From Mastigocoleus testarum BC008 (GTDB taxonomy: Bacteria; Cyanobacteriota; Cyanobacteriia; Cyanobacteriales; Nostocaceae), in NCBI RefSeq assembly GCF_001456025.1, contig NZ_LMTZ01000092.1:78003-142002 (forward strand): a stretch of DNA of 64,000 nucleotides, read 5' to 3'. Below the pieces are notes generated by a model. That model had not been told where the DNA came from. It did no database searches and worked only from the letters and a program-made list of their open reading frames with translations. The number at the start of each line of letters is the position of its first letter. Positions within the stretch are counted from its first letter, which is position 1. The position numbers were made by a program, and so were the translations under genes. Of this stretch, positions 8,596 through 16,694 are shown piece by piece.

Positions 8596-8630
8596 AAAAA
8601 AGCTGTCTCTTGGAAGGAGGCGGCTTTTTT
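8596..8630 (+). terminator. Intrinsic terminator of groESL
   Basis: A run of A plus GCTGTCTC at 8596-8609 pairs (with G-U pairs) with GAGGCGGCTTTTTT at 8617-8630, giving a ~14-bp stem and a small loop. The 3' arm ends in a T-run. It lies 40 nt after the groEL stop codon. Confidence 0.9.
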
Positions 8631-8660
8631 GTGTTGGGGATTAGGGATTGGCGATTTGTA

Positions 8661-8761
8661 ATACCAATTTGGAAAAATAATGAGACAGATAGATTTTGTA
8701 GAGACGTTGCATGCAACGTCTCTACCGGAGAATCTGTTGCAATGATTTATTGAATTGGTAT
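8661..8761. mobile_element. 101-bp palindromic MITE-like element
   Basis: Terminal inverted repeats ATACCAATT (8661-8669) and AATTGGTAT (8753-8761) enclose a largely self-complementary sequence. At the centre, 8698-8725, is a perfect 28-nt palindrome containing GACGTTGCATGCAACGTC. There is no coding capacity. Related palindromes recur across the window (4216, 16500, 22143, 30438, 49984, 59145), so this is the best-preserved member of a dispersed family. Confidence 0.75.
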
Positions 8762-9045
8762 AACTATAACCGTTAACTGTTAACTGTTAACTGACAACTG
8801 ATAATATCTTTCTTTAGATGGTTGGTTTGTTGATATGTATTTGGAGAACATACTAAGCGTGCTTCTACCAAATAAAATTTATTGACATTAAATGTCTCAA
8901 CTTACTGATACCCAAGCCCAAGCTGACTTGCCCTATCTACAGGTTCCCTAACATCAGAACCGATCTGGTACGCGATCGCTAGGTACTAACAAAAGCTGAC
9001 AAATTATAGCTTTCGGTTCCAGCTAAACTTATTATTTAGTGCTAT
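8762..9045. other. Intergenic region with GTTAACT heptads
   Basis: About four copies of a GTTAACT-type heptad at 8772-8800, then unremarkable DNA with one HIP1 site (GCGATCGC near 8973). A 19-codon frame from 8892 to 8951 is too short to support as a gene. Confidence 0.6.
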
Positions 9046-9930
9046 ATGACTCATAGTGAAGCTCTTTATAACCTCAACCCGCTAAATCGTTTCACTGATA
9101 AAGTTGAAAACTATGCCAAATATCGTCCTACTTATCCAGAGGAATTAATTGATAAGATTCTTGAAGGCTTAGCATCACCACCTCAAATCGTCGTAGCAGA
9201 TATTGGTGCAGGTACAGGAATTGCTGCGCGTCAGTTAGCTGAACGTGGTGTGAGGGTAATTGCAATAGAACCGAATGCAGCGATGAGGAATGCAGGTAAA
9301 AATGCAATATCTCTAAATATAGAATCTAAAAGTACAGAATCTGAAAGTACGAAATTAAAAAGTACAGGATCTACACATATAGATCGGACATGCCGTGTAT
9401 CTGCAAAATCAACATCATATTTTAATGTTGAATGGAAAGACGGAACAGCAGAAACAACAAATTTACCTGATACATCTGTCGATCTCATAACTTCTTTTCA
9501 AGCTTTTCATTGGTTTAAACCCAAACCAACTTTATTGGAGTTTAGCCGAGTTCTTAAATCATCTGGAAGATTAGCACTAGTTTTTAACGATTTAAATCGG
9601 GACGACAACTTTACGAAAGAATATCACAAACTAATTTTGACTACAGCAAATAACCGTCTTGCCACAGATTTTAATGCTAAAGTTCAACCACTGCGAGAAA
9701 ATCCAAAGTGGTATTACCTTCAAGATCATATATTTGCATATCAACAAGAATTAGATTTAGCGAAATTAATCGGTTTAGCAAAAAGCGTATCATTTATCTC
9801 TTCAGAAGAAACAATACAAAAACAATTAGTTGCTGATTTAGAAGATTTGTATCGAAGTTTTGCAAACGAAGATGGCTTTGTAAATTTGCAATATTGTGCC
9901 AGCCTACATATCGCTGAGTTGATTCCTTAA
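9046..9930 (+). CDS. Class I SAM-dependent methyltransferase with repeat-derived insertion
   Basis: A 294-residue Methyltransf_11-type enzyme. The SAM-binding motif I is VVADIGAGTGIAARQLAERG, motif II is VIAIEPN, and the post-motif is SVDLITSFQAFHWF. The substrate is unknown. The next gene is a clear paralogue with the same opening (NPLxRFxDxVExYxKYRPxYPE). Compared with that paralogue this protein has ~35 extra residues at about 87-125, rich in Ser/Lys/Thr (ESKSTESESTKLKSTGS) and encoded by AGTACAGAATCT-like repeats. The insertion falls after the second SAM-contact strand, on the surface in this fold, so activity may survive. Confidence 0.85.
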   Translation: MTHSEALYNLNPLNRFTDKVENYAKYRPTYPEELIDKILEGLASPPQIVVADIGAGTGIAARQLAERGVRVIAIEPNAAMRNAGKNAISLNIESKSTESESTKLKSTGSTHIDRTCRVSAKSTSYFNVEWKDGTAETTNLPDTSVDLITSFQAFHWFKPKPTLLEFSRVLKSSGRLALVFNDLNRDDNFTKEYHKLILTTANNRLATDFNAKVQPLRENPKWYYLQDHIFAYQQELDLAKLIGLAKSVSFISSEETIQKQLVADLEDLYRSFANEDGFVNLQYCASLHIAELIP

Positions 9931-9970
9931 ATTTAAATTAACCTATTTGTAGATGTTTTGAATAAAAACC

Positions 9971-10750
9971 ATGGATAAAACACCTTTACATGCTCTCAAC
10001 CCCTTGGGTCGATTTTCTGATCGAGTCGAAGACTACGTAAAATATCGTCCAAATTATCCTGAACCAGCAATCGATTTAATTCTCGAAGGTTTAACATCAC
10101 CATCTCAGCTAGTTGCAGCAGATATTGGTGCAGGTACGGGTATTTCTACACGTCAGTTGGCTGAACGTGGGCTGAAGGTAATTGCAATAGAACCCAACAC
10201 TGCGATGAGAAATGCAGCTACGGACGGGACACTAAAAAATAACATCGAATGGAAAGATGGAACGGCGGAAGAAACAAATTTACTTGATGCATCTGTAGAT
10301 TTAGTAACTTGTTTTCAGGCTTTTCATTGGTTCAATCTAGAACCAACCCTAATGGAGTTCAGACGGATTCTCAAAGATTCAGGAAGGTTAGCAGTAGTAT
10401 GGAATAACCGCAACCGCAACGATAGATTTACAGCAGAATATAGCAAAATTATCCGGAAATCCTCGAAAAATCATCCTGCAGAGTCCCGAATGAAGAAATT
10501 GGAACCACTCCCAGCAACTCCCTATTTTGTCAATTTCAAGGAATATACCTTTGCTCATAAACAAGATTTAGATTTGGATGGACTCATTGGACGAGCGATG
10601 AGTAGCTCTTATCTTCCTCGTGAAGGTAAAGAGCGTGAGGAACTTGTTTCTGATTTACAAGATTTATTTCAAAATTTTTCTCAACAACAAGATTATGTTA
10701 GTCTAGTTTACTCAACTAGCGTACATATCGCTGAAGTTGTTAAAAATTAA
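9971..10750 (+). CDS. Class I SAM-dependent methyltransferase (paralogue of the preceding gene)
   Basis: A 259-residue methyltransferase with motif I VAADIGAGTGISTRQLAERG, VIAIEPNTAM and the strand NIEWKDGTAEETNL followed by FQAFHWFNLEPTLMEFRRIL. It lies 40 nt after its paralogue and was probably made by tandem duplication. It lacks the Ser/Lys-rich insertion, so it shows the ancestral length. Substrate unknown; the family includes UbiE-like and trans-aconitate-type methyltransferases. Confidence 0.87.
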   Translation: MDKTPLHALNPLGRFSDRVEDYVKYRPNYPEPAIDLILEGLTSPSQLVAADIGAGTGISTRQLAERGLKVIAIEPNTAMRNAATDGTLKNNIEWKDGTAEETNLLDASVDLVTCFQAFHWFNLEPTLMEFRRILKDSGRLAVVWNNRNRNDRFTAEYSKIIRKSSKNHPAESRMKKLEPLPATPYFVNFKEYTFAHKQDLDLDGLIGRAMSSSYLPREGKEREELVSDLQDLFQNFSQQQDYVSLVYSTSVHIAEVVKN

Positions 10751-11069
10751 CACTTCAATCCTTGACCATTAACTGATTGGATACTGTTATATCGCCTGAA
10801 TTTAAAGCAAATTACTAAATAGGTTAAGTTGTATTCAACAACAGTTAATTTACTCAAAACCTTATGATATATTATACTATCAATACTTAAAGACTGAATA
10901 AGCAAATCCTACAAATCTAGTTGTTATCCTGTCTCTCTCGACCGAGTTGACTATTAATAAAATCTTGCAGGAAATAGATTATTTAGAAACTAGATTTTGT
11001 AGAAACTAGATTAGTTTACCCTTTCTTTAGAGTAGCTTAACCTTTTATTAACTAAAATTTATTTTACCA
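10751..11069. other. Intergenic region, no gene seen
   Basis: AT-rich region between the methyltransferases and the cNMP-binding gene. The sequence AACTAGATT occurs twice around 10988-11015. No terminator with a T-run or recognised operator was found. Confidence 0.5.
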
Positions 11070-11456
11070 GTGTCAGAACCAGTCAAAACAGTTGAAATTT
11101 TTCAAAAATCATCTTCTCCCCTGACTTATGTCGCCGGTCAGACGATATTTGAGGAAGGAGAAACTGGGAGTGTGATGTACGGCATTATTCAAGGTGAGGT
11201 TGAACTTGTAGTTGATGGAAAAGTTGTAGAAACAATTACAGCAGGTGATGTTTTTGGGGAAGGAGCATTAGTTCAACCAGAACACGACCGAGCATCTACA
11301 GCGATCGCTAAAACTGATTGCATAATCGCATGTCTCGACCGAGAACGTTTTCTTTTTGCAATTGAAAATACTCCTATGTTTGCAATAGATGTACTGAGAA
11401 GTTATTCTAACCGCGCTCGACGGTTGAAACGTATGGTTGCTTTCTATCTCCAGTAG
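11070..11456 (+). CDS. Single-domain cyclic-nucleotide-binding (CRP-like sensor) protein
   Basis: A 128-residue protein that is almost entirely one cNMP-binding (CAP_ED) domain: TYVAGQTIFEEGETGSVMYG, IQGEVELVVDG, and the phosphate-cassette region GDVFGEGALVQPEHDRASTA. There is no DNA-binding domain, so it is not a CRP-type transcription factor by itself. The start is a GTG. It sits 48 nt upstream of ureD on the same strand, so it may be co-transcribed with the urease genes. A regulatory or scaffold role is inference only. Confidence 0.85.
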   Translation: MSEPVKTVEIFQKSSSPLTYVAGQTIFEEGETGSVMYGIIQGEVELVVDGKVVETITAGDVFGEGALVQPEHDRASTAIAKTDCIIACLDRERFLFAIENTPMFAIDVLRSYSNRARRLKRMVAFYLQ

Positions 11457-11504
11457 GTTTAAATTTATATAATTAGGTTTATACCTATTCGATCCACATG
11501 ATTT

Positions 11505-12482
11505 GTGATTCAGCCTTCAGATTTTAATCCTGAAGTACTCAACTCTGAAGTACTTAATCCTAAAATAGTCAATTCTAAAACACCATGTTCAAAAAACTGG
11601 CATGGGATGCTCAATTTAACTTATGCTTCTCGTCAGGGAAAAACAGTTATTGTCGAACAACAAAATCAAGCACCATTAAAGGTACAGCGTCCATTATATC
11701 CAGAAGAGCAAACTGATCCAGAAGGACAAAAGATTTGTCACAGCATCATTTTGCATACTGCTGGTGGTGTGGTTGGTGGCGATCGCCTATCGTGTAATTT
11801 CGACTTACAACCCAATTCTCAAGCATTAATTACAACAGCTGCAGCAAGTAAAATTTATCGCAGCAATGGGAGCCAAGCAAGACAAAAGATTGAGATAAAT
11901 GTTGATGAAAGGGCTTGTTTGGAATGGTTACCCCAAGAAACAATAGTTTTTAACGCTGCGGACTATCGCCAAGACCTACGAGTAGATTTAGCAAATAATG
12001 CTAGTTTTTTGGGTTGGGAAATTAACCGATTTGGACGTACTGCTAGGGGAGAAAAGTTTGTCCAGGGAAATTGGCGATCGCACACGGAAATTTACCAAGA
12101 AGGTATACCCCTATGGATAGATAGACAATGGTTACCGGGTAGTGAGGAAATTTTCTATAGTCCCAACGGTTTAGCAGGACAAGCAGTTATTGGAAGTTTG
12201 ATATTTGTTGGTAAGACCATTTCTAAAGATATAGTCGAACAAGTACGATCGCTTTGGAAATCCAATCCCCACATGACGCTGTCGCGTCACGCTGCGCTAA
12301 CGCCAATCCCCAATTCCAAATCCCCAAACCAAGGTGTTACTCGTTTAAATAATGGATTTTTATGTAGATATCGAGGTAATTCTACTGCAGAAGTGCGAAA
12401 CTGGTTTATTAATGTCTGGTTATTGTTACGGACATCTTTTTTAAGTCGTGGTAGTTCTGTTCCTCGGGTTTGGATGCTTTAA
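11505..12482 (+). CDS. ureD: Urease accessory protein UreD
   Basis: A 325-residue UreD/UreH, scaffold for nickel insertion into urease. Conserved parts are NWHGMLNLTYASRQGKT, APLKVQRPLYPE, HTAGGVVGGDRL, AAASKIYRS and EWLPQETIVF, ending in GVTRLNNGFLCRYRGNST. Two regions look foreign. The N-terminus before NWHG is ~30 residues of repeat-like sequence (NPEVLNSEVLNPKIVNSK). Residues ~257-277 (HMTLSRHAALTPIPNSK) are encoded by a palindromic repeat that recurs at 47149-47166. The start is GTG at 11505; a start nearer NWHG cannot be excluded. Confidence 0.92.
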   Translation: MIQPSDFNPEVLNSEVLNPKIVNSKTPCSKNWHGMLNLTYASRQGKTVIVEQQNQAPLKVQRPLYPEEQTDPEGQKICHSIILHTAGGVVGGDRLSCNFDLQPNSQALITTAAASKIYRSNGSQARQKIEINVDERACLEWLPQETIVFNAADYRQDLRVDLANNASFLGWEINRFGRTARGEKFVQGNWRSHTEIYQEGIPLWIDRQWLPGSEEIFYSPNGLAGQAVIGSLIFVGKTISKDIVEQVRSLWKSNPHMTLSRHAALTPIPNSKSPNQGVTRLNNGFLCRYRGNSTAEVRNWFINVWLLLRTSFLSRGSSVPRVWML

Positions 12483-12546
12483 AGCGATCGCATAAACCCA
12501 AAGGCTGCAAAAGAGGTTAATTAAGGGTTTTAAACAAAATAAGAAA

Positions 12547-12849
12547 ATGCAATTAACACCGCAGGAAAAAGATAAGCTGTTGATTTTTACCGCTGCTTTG
12601 TTAGCAGAAAGGCGTAAACAACGGGGTGTAAAGTTAAATCATCCTGAAGCGATCGCTTTTATTTCTGCTGCAATTTTAGAAGGTGCGAGGGATGGACGTA
12701 CGGTATCAGATTTAATGAGTTATGGAACTACCTTGTTAACTCGGGATGATGTTATGGAAGGTATCCCAGAAATGATTAATGAAGTGCAGGTGGAAGCTAC
12801 TTTTCCTGATGGAACGAAGTTAGTTACGGTGCATAATCCGATTCGGTAA
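12547..12849 (+). CDS. ureA: Urease gamma subunit
   Basis: A 100-residue structural subunit of nickel urease (urea to ammonia and CO2). Signatures are MQLTPQEKDKLLIFTAALLA, RKQRGVKLNHPEAIAFIS and DLMSYGTTLLTRDDVMEGIP. Length is standard. It lies 64 nt after ureD and is followed by a ~115-nt heptad repeat before ureB. Confidence 0.97.
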   Translation: MQLTPQEKDKLLIFTAALLAERRKQRGVKLNHPEAIAFISAAILEGARDGRTVSDLMSYGTTLLTRDDVMEGIPEMINEVQVEATFPDGTKLVTVHNPIR

Positions 12850-12962
12850 TGAGTGGTAAGTAATGAGTAATAAGTAATAAGTAATAAGTAATGAGTAATG
12901 AGTAATAAGTAATGAGTAATGAGTGATGAGTAATGGGTAATAGGTAATAAGTAATAAGTAAT
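12848..12962. repeat. Heptad short tandem repeat (TAATAAG/TAATGAG) between ureA and ureB
   Basis: About 16 copies of TAATAAG/TAATGAG heptads, starting at the ureA stop codon. They are followed by a second heptad-like tract (TTTTGAC copies, 12968-13029) that runs up to the ureB start codon. The whole ureA-ureB gap is repeat sequence. Confidence 0.92.
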
Positions 12963-13029
12963 AGGTTATTTCTTCTGATTTCTGACTTCTGACTTTTAAC
13001 TTTTGACTTTTGACTTTTGACTTTTTTTT

Positions 13030-13341
13030 ATGATTCCAGGCGAAATTATTACCCCAGAAGGGGAAATTGAATTAAACGCAGGTCGTCAACCAGCAAAATT
13101 GCTAGTTGCAAATACAGGCGATCGCCCGATTCAAGTTGGTTCCCATTTTCATTTTTATGAGGTCAACGCAGCTTTAAACTTCGACAGAGAACAAGCACGG
13201 GGAATGCGTCTTGATATTCCTGCTGGAACTGCTGTTCGGTTTGAACCAGGTGATGAGAAAGAAGTTACAGTTATTCCTTTAGCTGGCGATCGTCAAGTTT
13301 ATGGTTTCAATGCCAGAATTAATGGACAATTAGATTCTTGA
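13030..13341 (+). CDS. ureB: Urease beta subunit
   Basis: A 103-residue structural subunit of urease: MIPGEIITPEGEIELNAGR, VGSHFHFYEVNAALNFDR and FEPGDEKEVTVIPLAG are family hallmarks. The ATG directly follows a run of T at the end of a repeat tract, so the ribosome binding site is unclear. The catalytic subunit gene ureC, normally next, is absent. After 82 nt comes the end of a Roco gene on the other strand. Confidence 0.96.
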   Translation: MIPGEIITPEGEIELNAGRQPAKLLVANTGDRPIQVGSHFHFYEVNAALNFDREQARGMRLDIPAGTAVRFEPGDEKEVTVIPLAGDRQVYGFNARINGQLDS

Positions 13342-13423
13342 TTTTTGATTTCTTCACAGCACGATAGCAAGGTAGGGTGTGTTAGTCCACTACTTTTTTT
13401 CAAAATAATTACGCATTACGGGA

Positions 13424-16423
13424 CTAATTTCTACGTTTACTTGGTTCATCAATCCCATCGAGTAATTTTTCAATACTAATTTCTTCAGTAAGTCCTGGTA
13501 CAATCACATCCCTGTAACCTTTTCTTTCCAAACTTAATAACCACTGGTAATCAACTGGGGGAACTCCTGGACGATCTAGCAAAGGTACTTTTTCCTCTGG
13601 AGTAATACCAGGAATAGTTTTATGAATATAGTCAAATTGAGAACGAATAGCAGTCAAGAGATTACGTCTGGTGTTTTCTGGACCCTTGACACGAATAATA
13701 ATTTTTTTATCTTCTCTGTCAGCTTTAACTAAAGCTTTATTCCCTTCTTTTACAAGAACTACTCCGCTACGCCAATAAGTCTTTCTAGAAATCCAATGAT
13801 TCATGCGGACAATGAAACGGGAAATAATGCTACTAGGTAAAACAAGATAATTATATTCAAAAGCTAAGGTATTATTCCACTCACCTGTTTCGGGTTCTTC
13901 TTTCGGTAAAATATCCGATATTAGAAATTTTTTATCTGATTCAATCTCAAAACACAATTCAAACTTTTGCATCATATCGATAATAAATATATGCTTATTT
14001 TTTGGGTAGTCACGACGATTTAAAATTCTTGCTAGCATTTCTCGTCTGAGAATTCCCTTTTCTTCAAGAATCAAATGGCGATCGTTGAGAATTTTATAAA
14101 CGCCATTAGTTACCCATTCTGGGTTAAGTACATGGGTATGTTCTAATCTAGGATCGTCTTTAAAGTTCAGCACAACTCCTAAATCGTGAAGAAATTGAAT
14201 CAGAGTGCTTTGTTTATCTTCTTCCTCTACCCCTTCTGTTTCGCAAAGGAATTCGTATTCACTGTACGGAATATAATCTTTGTCTAAGTCTTCCAGTTTT
14301 TGTTTGATATTAAACCAAGTTAGGGGTAATTGGTCATCAATATGTTCTAGCTGGTTAATTTCTTGTTTTATAACTTCTTCTAATTCCTCAATTCCTGTGT
14401 TTTTCTCACAAGAAGTTTCTTTAAAAGCTTTGATTTGGGGATATTTATTTTGCAAACTTCGCTGGTCAATATCTAAAGGATGTTGATCGGCTTTATTCCC
14501 GACAATAATTACTGGGGAATCCTTACCGAAACTTTGAATTATCTTCAGCCAATATTCAATGCGGTTTTCTTCTTCTCCTAATGTGGCGTCCAAAACCAAA
14601 ACATAAAGACTACGCTTGGTCAGGAAAAATTGGTGGGTAGAATGCATGATTTCCTGTCCACCAAAATCCCAAATATTAACTTGAAGCTGACGCTCACCTA
14701 ATTCTATCGTCCAATCTTCAATATCAATACCATCGGTTTTGTTGCGATGCGGATCGTATTTGTTTCTAATTAAACGTTCTTTTAGGCTAGTTTTACCAAC
14801 ACTACCTTGACCAACCAAAAGCATTTTCGCTTCATGAAGAGGTTTTGTTTGGTTATTCTGCAGGGATAGATAGTAATTAATAATGTTTGCAGGATTACTT
14901 AAAATCTCTGGCGGAGTAGGAGGTAGGGAATTTTCACTGATATTAAGTGTAGTGAGGTTGATTATTTGTCCAATTTCTTGGGGTAAGCTGCTCAGAGAAT
15001 TATACCTGAGGTGAAGTGTAGTGAGGTTTGTTAGTTGTCCGATTTCTGGGGGCAAACTGCTCAGATAATTATAACTGAGGTGAAGTGTAGTGAGGTTGCT
15101 TAGTTGTCCAATTTCTGGGGGCAAACTGCTCAGATAATTATAACTGAGGTGAAGTTTTGTGAGGTTGCTTAGTTGTCCAATTTCTGGGGGCAAACTGCTC
15201 AGAGAGTTATTGTACAGGTCAAATATTATCAAGTTTGTTAGTTGTCCAATTTCTGGGGGCAAACTGCTCAAAGAGTTATTGTGTAGATGAAGTGTTGTAA
15301 GGTTGTTCAGTTGTCCAATTTCTGGGGGCAAACTGCTCAAAGAGTTATTATACAGGTCAAGTGTTGTAAGGTTTTTTAGTTGTCCGATTTCTGAGGGTAA
15401 ACTACTCAGGGAGTTGTAGCTGAGGTGAAGTGTTATGAGGTTGGTTAGTTGTCCGATTTCTGAGGGTAAAATGCTTAGAGAATTTACGCTGAGGTAAAGT
15501 GCTGTGAGGTTTTTTAGTTTTCCAATTTCTGAGGGCAAACTGCTCAGGTCATTATTGACGAGGTGAAGTGTGGTGAGGTTGGTTAGTTGTCCAATTTCTG
15601 AGGGCAAACAGTTCAGAGAGTTCACACTAAGGTGAAGTGTTGTGAGTTTGGTTAGTTTTCCAATTGTTGGAGGCAAACTTCTCAGGAAATTTACGCTGAG
15701 GTGAAGTGTTGTAAGTTGGGTTAGGTGTTCAATTTCTTGGGGCAAAAGGCTTAGATCATTATTATCTAGGTGAAGTGTTGTGAGGTTAGTTAGTTGAAAT
15801 ATTTCTGGTGGCAGACTGCTCAGAGAATTTCCAAGCCATCTACCGTTTTTCTGATCCCATTTACCTAAAATGAGTTTTTTAAGTTTAGATAATTTACCTA
15901 TTTCTGCAGGAAGTTGAGTTAATCCCATTCCAGAAAGGTCGAGTTCTTCCACTCCATCTCTAGCTGCTTGCTCTATTATTCGTAGTGCTTTACTTTCAGG
16001 TGTATCAGAATTACTTTTAGGACTGACAAACTCATCACCAGTTTCCAAGGGTTTGGGATTGCTTTCTTGCGTCGCAATGACTGTACTTGTATTGTCTGTG
16101 TGTAAGTCCTGATTATTTACTACCGGCTTTGGTATTTCTGATTCAGACGAAGAAATTTCTACTGGGTACCAATCAGCAACAATATCCTCTGGCTTTAATT
16201 CCAAAACATTACATATCGCTTCAACTGCTTCCTCCCCAATTTTGTATTTACCATTACCCCACTGAGGATTAAATAATCGTTTTACTTGATCTAACGTTAC
16301 CTTTGCTTCTTCTCTAATTTTTTCATAAGTATATTTATTTATTCTTTTTGCCTCTTTAAGTTTCTTTACCCCCTCCACCGTGGCGAGATAACCACCTCGT
16401 CTTTTGTTGGTACCCATCAGCAA
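13424..16423 (-). CDS. Roco-family protein: HTH-like domain, leucine-rich repeats, Roc GTPase, COR
   Basis: A 999-residue multidomain protein. Residues ~1-90 resemble the helix-turn-helix-like domain found in front of cyanobacterial signalling ATPases (YTYEKIREEAKVTLDQVKRL, NPQWGNGKYKIGEEAVEAIC). A linker (~95-150) follows. About fifteen 23-residue leucine-rich repeats (~155-510) have consensus LSSLPPEIGQLTNLTTLHL; the central and later ones are nearly identical. The Roc GTPase has G1 GQGSVGKTS (~536), G3 DFGGQ, G4 NKAD and G5 SCEK. A COR-type region (~700-999) follows. Bacterial Roco proteins are dimerising GTPases of mostly unknown role. It stands alone between the urease genes and a small membrane protein. 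Confidence 0.9.
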   Translation of the reverse strand: MLMGTNKRRGGYLATVEGVKKLKEAKRINKYTYEKIREEAKVTLDQVKRLFNPQWGNGKYKIGEEAVEAICNVLELKPEDIVADWYPVEISSSESEIPKPVVNNQDLHTDNTSTVIATQESNPKPLETGDEFVSPKSNSDTPESKALRIIEQAARDGVEELDLSGMGLTQLPAEIGKLSKLKKLILGKWDQKNGRWLGNSLSSLPPEIFQLTNLTTLHLDNNDLSLLPQEIEHLTQLTTLHLSVNFLRSLPPTIGKLTKLTTLHLSVNSLNCLPSEIGQLTNLTTLHLVNNDLSSLPSEIGKLKNLTALYLSVNSLSILPSEIGQLTNLITLHLSYNSLSSLPSEIGQLKNLTTLDLYNNSLSSLPPEIGQLNNLTTLHLHNNSLSSLPPEIGQLTNLIIFDLYNNSLSSLPPEIGQLSNLTKLHLSYNYLSSLPPEIGQLSNLTTLHLSYNYLSSLPPEIGQLTNLTTLHLRYNSLSSLPQEIGQIINLTTLNISENSLPPTPPEILSNPANIINYYLSLQNNQTKPLHEAKMLLVGQGSVGKTSLKERLIRNKYDPHRNKTDGIDIEDWTIELGERQLQVNIWDFGGQEIMHSTHQFFLTKRSLYVLVLDATLGEEENRIEYWLKIIQSFGKDSPVIIVGNKADQHPLDIDQRSLQNKYPQIKAFKETSCEKNTGIEELEEVIKQEINQLEHIDDQLPLTWFNIKQKLEDLDKDYIPYSEYEFLCETEGVEEEDKQSTLIQFLHDLGVVLNFKDDPRLEHTHVLNPEWVTNGVYKILNDRHLILEEKGILRREMLARILNRRDYPKNKHIFIIDMMQKFELCFEIESDKKFLISDILPKEEPETGEWNNTLAFEYNYLVLPSSIISRFIVRMNHWISRKTYWRSGVVLVKEGNKALVKADREDKKIIIRVKGPENTRRNLLTAIRSQFDYIHKTIPGITPEEKVPLLDRPGVPPVDYQWLLSLERKGYRDVIVPGLTEEISIEKLLDGIDEPSKRRN

Positions 16424-16694
16424 CTTGCAAGCTAGTTTTTTCTACTGTAGCGAAAGAGTGCGTGTAAGTACGTAGAAGTATCTGGATAATTTGAATTATG
16501 TACAGACGTTGCATCCAAAATCTCTACAAAAGCTGTATTTTATTGAAGATAACTTTAGGTTTTTAACAGATTAGTACGATTTGATGATTATTAATGCTCG
16601 TATTGAATCGCTTTAAATGGCTTTTACTCGCTCTCACGCTTAAATACTCAACTTTGTGATTATTGGGGAGACGATGAAATAAACACACCGAGAC
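16424..16694. other. Intergenic region with a degenerate palindrome
   Basis: Divergent promoter region between the Roco gene and a small membrane-protein gene. At 16500-16527 is a decayed member of the GTAGAGACG palindrome family. Confidence 0.5.

Noticed and set aside
8892..8951. 19-codon frame MSQLTDTQAQADLPYLQVP
   Set aside because: Too short and with no ribosome binding site; no support as a gene.
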